From UBA2943 sp946534895 (GTDB lineage: Bacteria; Bacillota; Clostridia; Christensenellales; Aristaeellaceae): DNA of 8,252 nt. The translations under genes were made by a program, and so were the position numbers. Every line of letters begins with the position of its first letter. The first letter of the stretch is position 1. Under the pieces are notes generated by a model, which was given only the letters and a program-made list of their open reading frames with translations, searched no databases and was not told where the DNA came from. Shown piece after piece: positions 1 through 4,514 of the stretch. The DNA is taken from NCBI GenBank assembly GCA_946534895.1, contig CAMNDE010000110.1:1-8252 (forward strand). Reading direction: 5' to 3'.

Positions 1-198
1 CTTACTGGTGGAGCAGATGTTCCCGTGGATACCAAAGGGTTCTCTAATGATCTGACCACGTTCCACGGACGCGATGACGTTCTGACTCTGCTCATTCATC
101 TCGGTTATCTTGCCTATGATGAAATCACAAAGAAAGCACGTATTCCCAATGAAGAAGTGCGTCTGGAATTTGTCAGAGCTGTCCATATGCTCAGGTAG
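1..198 (+). CDS. C-terminal-truncated AAA-ATPase-like protein (PD-(D/E)XK-associated family), partial
   Basis: The reading frame is open from the left edge to TAG at 196-198 (65 residues visible). It contains the stretch DDVLTLLIHLGYLAYD (codons 24-39) followed by IPNEEVRLEFVRAVH, the signature of the lid/linker region of the predicted AAA-ATPase family (PF09820-like) that normally continues into a C-terminal PD-(D/E)XK nuclease-like domain (PF08011-like). Here translation stops a few residues after the linker, so the nuclease domain, usually well over 100 residues, is absent. No continuation is visible in other frames before the terminator. The gene is on the opposite strand to all phage genes, and its composition (about 47% GC by hand count) is lower than theirs. 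I infer a host gene cut by the phage end or by a deletion. The function of this family is not firmly established. The 5' part is outside the window. Confidence 0.72.
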   Translation, partial: LTGGADVPVDTKGFSNDLTTFHGRDDVLTLLIHLGYLAYDEITKKARIPNEEVRLEFVRAVHMLR

Positions 199-206
199 TC
201 CTGAGC
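189..206. other. Perfect 7-bp hairpin with the stop codon in its loop
   Basis: GCTCAGG (189-195) and CCTGAGC (200-206) are perfect inverted repeats around the loop TAGT. The loop contains the TAG stop of the ATPase-like fragment. TTAAAA follows on the plus strand, which is a poor U-tract, so termination would be weak at best. It may also mark the recombination junction. Confidence 0.5.
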
Positions 207-214
207 TTAAAATG

Positions 215-232
215 TGCTCCTGCATCGGAGCA
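215..232. other. 6-bp inverted repeat in the junction region
   Basis: TGCTCC (215-220) and GGAGCA (227-232) are perfect inverted repeats separated by TGCATC. It lies in the non-coding stretch between the truncated host gene and the phage terminator. No T-run follows. It could be part of an attachment site or a decayed terminator; the sequence alone does not decide. Confidence 0.35.
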
Positions 233-272
233 GACAGCGATCATATCCGAATGTACTGAAAAATCGATATAC

Positions 273-313
273 AAAGCGCCCTGCCGGATCGCATATCCGG
301 CAGAGCGCTTTTT
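273..313. terminator. Bidirectional intrinsic terminator between convergent genes
   Basis: AAAGCGC (273-279) pairs with GCGCTTT (305-311), and TGCCGGAT (282-289) pairs with ATCCGGCA (295-302). They enclose a 5-base loop and one C/A mismatch, giving a long GC-rich stem. On the plus strand it ends in five T (309-313), which suits termination of the ATPase-like gene. On the minus strand it lies about 14 bases past the large-terminase stop and is followed by TTT then G, a weaker U-run, so it can also close the phage late operon. Confidence 0.85.
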
Positions 314-324
314 CATGGAAACCT

Positions 325-1614
325 TCAGGCAATCCACTGTTTCAGCGGATACAGTCCGTACTCCATGGAATCCAGGCAGTCCAGCGGATAGCTCCCGTCA
401 TCCAGCCGCACCCATTCACCCTTTTCCCAGGCACTTCCGTCCCATACAGCCATCTGCAGGGCTTCATGCCATTTCTCCAGGTGCGGAGCAATCCGGATCC
501 GGCCCTGCACAAGCAGACGGTCCTCCAGGGCAATGCGCTCCAGTATCCCGTCCCGCTTGTCAAAGGAGCGCACGGAAAACCGGAGGCCCGCGGCGATCAC
601 GCCGTCCTCCAGCCCTCTGCGGAACAGCTTGGCCGCCGAATCCACATAGATGGTGCCCGTATCCGCCTCGGGATGCATTTTCAGCCAGTTCACGATCATG
701 TCCACATACCGGGTTTCCGACATGCGGTCCGAAATTCCCTGGTGATGGTACAGCCCGTCCAGCACATGCACTTCCCGCATGTCATACGTAAGCCCGATCA
801 GTGTGGCCACCGTGGCGTCCCGCCCGCCCACATCAATGCCCACCGTGTATTCCCGGTACCGGTGCTGACCGCTGAGCAGCACCTTTTCCCGGTCATAGGA
901 CGTGTAGATCCGGCCTGTACTCGCGGTGCGCTGGCCCAGGATATCCGTCCTGAACCAGATGCTGCCCTGGTCATACTTGTCCAGCAGTTCCCGGACCATG
1001 GCATCGCTCATGGCCAGATTGTCCGCAATGGTGAAGTGCGCGTAATTGTATCCGTCATTGCGGCCCTGTTCCCGCAATTTATCCTGCCAGTCCAGGAAAT
1101 CCGTGTAAAACCAGTGCCGCGGCGCCTTCGGGTTCAGGTCCATGAAAATCTGACGGCGGGAGGAGGAAAGCGTACGGTCCAGCACTTCCTGCAGAAATGT
1201 CTGGTGACATTCATTGGCCTCGGTGATGTATGCGCTTCCGAAGGTATTGCCCTTGATCAGCGCCGCGTCGCTGCTCTTGCCGCCGCCGGCAAAGATCACC
1301 ACCTTCTCCCCGCCTCCGGTGGATATATACAGGGCTTCCTTTTCCATGTACTTGCCGGACCGGCACCGGCCTCTGAACAGATGCCGGAGCCCGAAGCCGT
1401 TGGAGTCCAAAATGTTCATTTTCGCCGTCCCTATGCTCACCCCCGCCGCCAGGTGCAGGCGGTCCGGGTGCGTCTCCAGGCAGGCGGACCAGGCAAGAAT
1501 GTTCACCACATTCTTGCCGGCACGCTTGCCGCCCTCGGCCACATTCAGCCAGGACACGGCGCATTTCCTGAGATACCTGAGCTGGTTTTCCGTGAACCCC
1601 TTATAGTCCGCCAC
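325..1614 (-). CDS. terL: Phage terminase large subunit (TerL)
   Basis: This 429-residue protein is the ATP-driven packaging motor and headful or cohesive-end nuclease, acting at the portal of the procapsid. The N-terminal ATPase has a Walker A-like GGKRAGKN (28-35) and a Walker B-like AYITEANE (128-135). The following LDRTLSS and DLNPKAPRHWFYTDFL (159-174) fit the PBSX/Terminase_6 type. The C-terminal RNase H-like nuclease shows its acidic residues at D261 (VGIDVGG), D325 (IYVDSA) and D412 or D415 (PLDCLDSMEYGLYPL). The length is typical. The start is GTG at 1614, overlapping the small-subunit gene by 14 bases, with AGGAG at 1625-1629 ten bases upstream; a much later start would remove Walker A. 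Oddities are Asn instead of Ser/Thr ending Walker A and Thr before the Walker B Glu. It is the last gene of the operon. Confidence 0.93.
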   Translation of the reverse strand: MADYKGFTENQLRYLRKCAVSWLNVAEGGKRAGKNVVNILAWSACLETHPDRLHLAAGVSIGTAKMNILDSNGFGLRHLFRGRCRSGKYMEKEALYISTGGGEKVVIFAGGGKSSDAALIKGNTFGSAYITEANECHQTFLQEVLDRTLSSSRRQIFMDLNPKAPRHWFYTDFLDWQDKLREQGRNDGYNYAHFTIADNLAMSDAMVRELLDKYDQGSIWFRTDILGQRTASTGRIYTSYDREKVLLSGQHRYREYTVGIDVGGRDATVATLIGLTYDMREVHVLDGLYHHQGISDRMSETRYVDMIVNWLKMHPEADTGTIYVDSAAKLFRRGLEDGVIAAGLRFSVRSFDKRDGILERIALEDRLLVQGRIRIAPHLEKWHEALQMAVWDGSAWEKGEWVRLDDGSYPLDCLDSMEYGLYPLKQWIA

Positions 1615-2080
1615 GACCTATCAGCTCCTGGATCTCCCGGGTTCTGGGCGGCGCGTCCAGCGCGGAGGCAAGGGACGAGAGCAGATCGCTCACGCTGCCC
1701 GCGCTTCCCTCTTCCCGGTCCGCCATGCGCCGCATCTTTTCCTCCTCCAGCTTCAGGCGCTTCTCGGCCATTTCCATGCGGTGCCAGTTGAGCACGATCC
1801 GGCTGTCCGCGCCGGCCAGGCCCAGCATGACGGACAGGGCATGGTCATCCCCGCGCTCGGCGCGCATGGCCAGCTGCGCCTCAATGCTCATCATGACCGT
1901 CACATGCTCCCGGTCAATCCCGTGCTTCTTCCAGAACTTCACCACTTCCGGATCCGCATTGGTGGCGGGACTGTTGAGCACGCAGTCGGTGAGCTTTTCC
2001 AGTTCCTCCCGCTTCCTTCCGCGGCACGCGCCGTCCTCTTTCAGGATGATCAGGCACGGCGCTTCCTTGTCTGCGCCCAT
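1601..2080 (-). CDS. terS: Phage terminase small subunit-like protein
   Basis: This 159-residue protein is placed directly before TerL and overlaps it by 14 bases, the normal position of the DNA-recognising small terminase. It lacks an obvious canonical HTH. It does show the pattern I associate with small terminases of Clostridia prophages: a helical segment (REELEKLTDCVL, 24-35), then WKKHGIDREHVTVMMSIEAQ (50-69), then A..GDDHALSVMLGLAGAD (74-92). The C-terminal third (98-123) is highly charged and probably helical, followed by a Ser-rich linker and a tail (149-159) that may contact TerL. It starts at ATG 2080 with AAGGGGG upstream and ends with TAA at 1601-1603. It should bind the packaging start site, which I could not locate. 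The small-terminase call rests on position and pattern, not on a search. Confidence 0.75.
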   Translation of the reverse strand: MGADKEAPCLIILKEDGACRGRKREELEKLTDCVLNSPATNADPEVVKFWKKHGIDREHVTVMMSIEAQLAMRAERGDDHALSVMLGLAGADSRIVLNWHRMEMAEKRLKLEEEKMRRMADREEGSAGSVSDLLSSLASALDAPPRTREIQELIGRGGL

Positions 2081-2081
2081 T

Positions 2082-2093
2082 CCTGTCCCCCTT
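2082..2093 (-). promoter_or_regulatory. Ribosome-binding region of the small terminase (copy 2 of a 12-base repeat)
   Basis: The minus strand reads AAGGGGGACAGG, then A and the ATG at 2080. The same 12 bases precede the upstream membrane-protein gene at 2386-2397. The G-run departs from AGGAGG but sits at normal spacing. Confidence 0.6.
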
Positions 2094-2095
2094 TC

Positions 2096-2383
2096 TCAGC
2101 CCATGGCATGGTCCTCCCATGTGTCCCGGTCATGTTCATGCTCCTGGCTTTCCTGCCGCTGCGCATTTTCATGGTAGCGCCGGACCAGGTATTTCTCCAC
2201 GGCGGAGTTCCCGGAATAGGCCGCAAAGCAGATGGTGGCAAACCCGATGTACGCGTCCACCAGCTTCACGATCTCCGGAAAATGCGCCGAGAGATAGCAC
2301 AGGATCATTGCCGCGCCCGTAAGGCAGGTGACGGCGGACACCACCAGGAGCACCATGCGCTTGGAAAACTGCACATACTTCAA
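2096..2383 (-). CDS. Small two-helix membrane protein, candidate holin
   Basis: This 95-residue protein has two hydrophobic segments (about 11-31 and 39-58), a conserved-looking AYSGNSAVEKYL (55-66), and a charged, His/Glu-rich C-terminal tail (70-92). Two membrane helices plus a charged tail, next to an endolysin, suggest a holin or holin partner that would permeabilise the membrane to release or activate the lysin. Similar small proteins with a Y(S/T)GNS..EK motif occur between lysin and terminase genes in Lachnospiraceae prophages, as I recall, but their function is mostly unproven. The start is TTG at 2383 with AAGGGGG upstream; the TTG overlaps the preceding stop as TTGA. It ends with TGA at 2096-2098, and the small-terminase ATG follows after 15 bases. 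Confidence 0.75.
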   Translation of the reverse strand: MKYVQFSKRMVLLVVSAVTCLTGAAMILCYLSAHFPEIVKLVDAYIGFATICFAAYSGNSAVEKYLVRRYHENAQRQESQEHEHDRDTWEDHAMG

Positions 2384-2784
2384 TGCCTGTCCCCCTTCAC
2401 CGGCAGCGCCATGAGCCGGTCCAGATAGTCCGCCGCCACATGATTGCGCTTGCCGTCACGCACATAGAGCCGGTACATTTCCTCAATGTTCTGCTTCACT
2501 TCCATGGGGCAGGCCTTTTCCTTTTCCACATACTGCACATAGAAGCGGTTCAGGAACTGCCACTGCACCCCGGCCAGCGCGTCCTCCTGGGCCAGGAGAC
2601 TCGCGTCCAGGACCTGCAATGTCCGTTCCATGCGCTCCAGCCGCCCTGAGATTTCCTCAAAGGGCTCGGAGCGCTTTTTCCTTACATGCCGGCCCAGACT
2701 TTCCCAGAGGCGGATCACGCCCCAGATGGAGAGAATGGAGGAGGCCGCCACCCCGGCGGTCTTGAGCAAATCCATACCTGTCAA
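2380..2784 (-). CDS. Membrane-anchored lysis-cassette protein, candidate holin component
   Basis: This 134-residue protein has one N-terminal membrane helix (about 9-28), then the basic cluster RHVRKKR (32-38), which predicts N-out/C-in. A short heptad-like helix follows (42-70), then a C-terminal region with CPMEVKQNIEEMYRLY (92-107) and NHVAADYLDRLMALP (114-128). The order lysin, this gene, second membrane protein suggests a two-part holin system, but a non-holin scaffolding or superinfection role is equally open. The start is taken as TTG at 2784, overlapping the lysin stop as TTGA. An ATG at 2775 (codon 4) preceded by GACAGGT is a fair alternative. Neither has a strong ribosome site, so translation is probably coupled to the lysin. 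The 3' end overlaps the next TTG by 4 bases. Confidence 0.7.
   Translation of the reverse strand: MTGMDLLKTAGVAASSILSIWGVIRLWESLGRHVRKKRSEPFEEISGRLERMERTLQVLDASLLAQEDALAGVQWQFLNRFYVQYVEKEKACPMEVKQNIEEMYRLYVRDGKRNHVAADYLDRLMALPVKGDRH
2386..2397 (-). promoter_or_regulatory. Ribosome-binding region of the two-helix membrane protein (copy 1 of a 12-base repeat)
   Basis: The minus strand reads AAGGGGGACAGG, then CA and TTG at 2383. It supports TTG as the start and is identical over 12 bases to the site before the small terminase. Confidence 0.6.
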
Positions 2785-3527
2785 TTCTTCATCCGCCTCT
2801 CCAGCATGTCCAGGCGCTTTTCCAGCGCCGCGATTCTGTCCTCAAGATCCATGTCCCCGCTTTCCCGGACAAAATCGGCCATCATATAGCCGTCCTGGCC
2901 CTGTGCGCGGATATGCAGCCAGATGCCCAGGTCCTCCAGCACCTCCACCTCCGTGCCCACATCCAGCTTCCGGATCACCGCGGAGGTCTCCGAGGGCCGC
3001 ACGCGCATGCGCACACCGCGGCCGTTTTCCGAAAACACTTCTGCCATTTCTCTTCCCCCTTTCCCAAGGTAGTCAATCCCCGGCAGCAGTCCCACGCGGT
3101 TCCAGCCGCCCGGAATGCTTCTGCCGGCAAAATCCGAAAAGCAGACCCGGCCCCGGGACTGGGAAGCGTGTACACACCTGTCCCCGAGGTATATGCCAAC
3201 ATGCACTGCGTTCCCGAGCCCGTCCATATAGCCTCTTTCCCGTTCGCCATTTTCCTTCCAGATGAAGGTACAGGCGCCCAGAGGGATTTGCCCGAACTGT
3301 TTCCGACATTCTTCCGGTGTCCCGCGCCAGGTACAGTCACGGTACATGGCGTTTGAGCCCTTCCATCTGGCCTTTCCGCCGAGAAAGCGGATCACATACT
3401 CCACAAGGCCCTGGCAGTCCATGCCCTTCAGGCTTTCGCCGCCCGGCGTATAGGGAATATCCATCCCCGCCAGCTTCCGGGCTTCCCGGGCCAGGTCCGC
3501 GCCGGTCAGTCCCAGATCACCAGCCAC
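2781..3527 (-). CDS. Endolysin: NlpC/P60 peptidase with SH3 domain and C-terminal coiled coil
   Basis: This 248-residue phage lysin is predicted to cut peptide bonds of peptidoglycan. The NlpC/P60 domain covers about 8-155. The nucleophile is C38 in GMDCQGLVEY, the catalytic His is H109 in NAVHVGIYLGD, and the third polar residue is probably H120 in CVHAS. A bacterial SH3 domain follows (about 161-222: RMRVRPSET, VGTEVEVLE, W203, GYMMADFV) and should bind the cell wall. The protein ends with a short coiled coil (226-247: LEDRIAALEKRLDMLERRM), which could oligomerise it. No signal peptide is seen, so export depends on a holin. The start is GTG at 3527 with GGAGGAGGA three bases upstream. It overlaps the preceding small ORF by 22 bases and the next gene by 4. 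Length and architecture match lysins of gut Clostridia prophages. Confidence 0.9.
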   Translation of the reverse strand: MAGDLGLTGADLAREARKLAGMDIPYTPGGESLKGMDCQGLVEYVIRFLGGKARWKGSNAMYRDCTWRGTPEECRKQFGQIPLGACTFIWKENGERERGYMDGLGNAVHVGIYLGDRCVHASQSRGRVCFSDFAGRSIPGGWNRVGLLPGIDYLGKGGREMAEVFSENGRGVRMRVRPSETSAVIRKLDVGTEVEVLEDLGIWLHIRAQGQDGYMMADFVRESGDMDLEDRIAALEKRLDMLERRMKN

Positions 3528-3631
3528 AGTTCCTCCTCCCCGCCCAGGCGCTCCAGCACTTCCTCAAAGCTTTCCGCTTCCATGCTGTCGGTCCGGCCGT
3601 CACGAAACACACACAGATAGGATCGAATCAA
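3506..3631 (-). CDS. Small 41-residue protein of unknown function, TTG start
   Basis: I do not recognise this protein. It fills the gap between fibre and lysin genes and reads MIRSYLCVFRDGRTDSMEAE (first 20 residues), followed by an acidic helix (SFEEVLERLGGEEE) and ending in LWLVIWD. GGGAGG at 3639-3644 lies seven bases before the TTG at 3631, a good ribosome site, and the stop TGA (3506-3508) falls 22 bases inside the lysin gene, as expected for translational coupling. It is acidic with hydrophobic ends and no membrane helix. The only other in-frame Met start (residue 17) would leave 25 residues. It could regulate lysis, chaperone the fibre or simply couple translation; none of these is shown. 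Confidence 0.62.
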   Translation of the reverse strand: MIRSYLCVFRDGRTDSMEAESFEEVLERLGGEEELWLVIWD

Positions 3632-3638
3632 ACCGCTT

Positions 3639-3644
3639 CCTCCC
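3639..3644 (-). promoter_or_regulatory. Ribosome-binding site of the 41-residue ORF
   Basis: The minus strand reads GGGAGG, then AAGCGGT, then TTG. This near-ideal site with seven-base spacing is the main reason to accept a TTG-started gene here. Confidence 0.6.
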
Positions 3645-3657
3645 TTCCGGGAACAGG

Positions 3658-4422
3658 TCAGGCCACCACCTCGGACACCGTCAGCGCGCCTTCCGTGCCG
3701 ATCGTGAGCACAAAAGTCTTTGTCCTGGCGCTGTCCATGAGCATGATCTGCGTGGGCACTTCCGAGGTCACCTCACCGCTGCCGCTGACCCAGAGCATAT
3801 GCCCGGCATTTGGCGTGCCCTGATCGATGGCCACGCAGGCCCGTGCTTCCTCAAGGGCCTGATCTGCCACTGCCCTGGCTTCGGCCACGGAGCCTTCCGT
3901 GTCCTCGTCCCCCTCCAGCACCTGGAGGCGCGCATCCAATGCGCTGTCCGCCTGTTCAAGGACAGCCCTGGCATCCGCCACCTGCTTTGCCACAGACCCT
4001 TCAGTACTGCTGTCACCGTTGAGCACGGAAATGGCGCCGGCATTGTCGGTAATCCGGGTATTCATGGCGGCCGCGCCGCTCACGTCCCCGGAAATCCAGT
4101 CAGCGATCTCCTTCAGGGTGTCATAGGCTTCCGGCGCATTGGCCACAATGCCGGCCACTGCCGTCGCCACCTGCTGCTTTACCGAGCCCTGGGTCTGGGC
4201 GTCCCCGTTCAGGGTATTTACCTGACCTTCCAGCGTGGTGACCCGGCCATCCAATGCCGTGTCCGCGCTTTCCAGAGGCGTCTTTGCCGCGTCAATGGCC
4301 GCCTGGATTCTTGCATCCACGGTGCCCTCGCTGTCGGTACCCATGGCGTTTTCCAGTGCCGTGATCCTGGTGTCCAGTCCTGTGTCCGCCGCCTTGTAGT
4401 TGTAGATCTCCTTAAGCTGCAT
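3658..4422 (-). CDS. Phage tail fibre protein with repeated coiled-coil units
   Basis: This 254-residue structural protein is likely a trimeric side or tip fibre attached to the baseplate. After a short N-terminus (MQLKEIYNYK) it consists of four related units built on LD.R...LEG, GD..T.GSV and QVA/ARAVA helices. The segment AYDTLKEIADWI (about 105-116 from this start) is a common phage fibre motif. The last 60 residues are different, with IMLMDSART and a C-terminal LTVSEVVA, and look like a small beta module that resembles the end of the preceding protein. The start is ATG at 4422, set by AAGGAGG at 4429-4435 with six-base spacing. A longer frame reaching 4482 has no ribosome site of that quality. 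No receptor-binding domain is recognisable, so it may be a connector or carry its binding surface in the last 60 residues. Confidence 0.82.
   Translation of the reverse strand: MQLKEIYNYKAADTGLDTRITALENAMGTDSEGTVDARIQAAIDAAKTPLESADTALDGRVTTLEGQVNTLNGDAQTQGSVKQQVATAVAGIVANAPEAYDTLKEIADWISGDVSGAAAMNTRITDNAGAISVLNGDSSTEGSVAKQVADARAVLEQADSALDARLQVLEGDEDTEGSVAEARAVADQALEEARACVAIDQGTPNAGHMLWVSGSGEVTSEVPTQIMLMDSARTKTFVLTIGTEGALTVSEVVA
3841..4392 (-). repeat. Four degenerate fibre repeat units in coding sequence
   Basis: At protein level the units begin TGLDTRITALENAMG, TALDGRVTTLEGQVN, MNTRITDNAGAISVL and SALDARLQVLEGDED. Each is followed by a TEGT/TQGS/TEGS/TEGS turn and an Ala-rich helix. Units differ in length, so the DNA is only loosely repeated. 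Confidence 0.6.
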
Positions 4423-4428
4423 AGATGT

Positions 4429-4435
4429 CCTCCTT
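4429..4435 (-). promoter_or_regulatory. Ribosome-binding site deciding the fibre start
   Basis: The minus strand AAGGAGG, six bases before ATG at 4422, is the best Shine-Dalgarno match in the window. It places the start 20 codons inside the longest open frame. Confidence 0.8.
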
Positions 4436-4446
4436 TTTCTGTTCCC

Positions 4447-4467
4447 GGCCCCGGACATTCCGGAGCC
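4447..4467. other. Short imperfect hairpin between adapter and fibre genes
   Basis: GGC+CCGGA (4447-4455) pairs with TCCGG+GCC (4459-4467) with one C/A mismatch and a three-base loop. There is no T-run on either strand, so it is more likely an mRNA processing or stability element than a terminator. Confidence 0.4.
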
Positions 4468-4484
4468 TTCATGTAACTCCATTC

Positions 4485-4498
4485 TGAAACCGGTTTCA
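4485..4498. other. 14-bp perfect palindrome in the 92-bp gap before the fibre gene
   Basis: TGAAACCGGTTTCA is fully symmetric and lies 17 bases past the adapter stop, in the only sizeable gap inside the late operon. It could be a protein-binding site, a recombination site or an mRNA structure. No -10/-35 pair is evident next to it. Confidence 0.45.
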
Positions 4499-4514
4499 CG
4501 CTGAATCTCCGGGC

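Noticed and set aside
214..1791. 525-codon plus-strand open frame opposite TerL and TerS
   Set aside because: It is antisense to two recognisable packaging genes, has no family features, is full of Pro/His/Arg, and has no convincing ribosome site. It is a by-product of high-GC codon use.
2081..2095. Packaging (cos/pac) site near TerS
   Set aside because: The gap upstream of TerS is only 15 bases and is used by the ribosome site. Nothing else stands out as a recognisable cos or pac site.
4423..4482. 20-codon N-terminal extension of the fibre
   Set aside because: The extension has no good ribosome site and spans the hairpin region, whereas ATG 4422 has AAGGAGG at ideal spacing.
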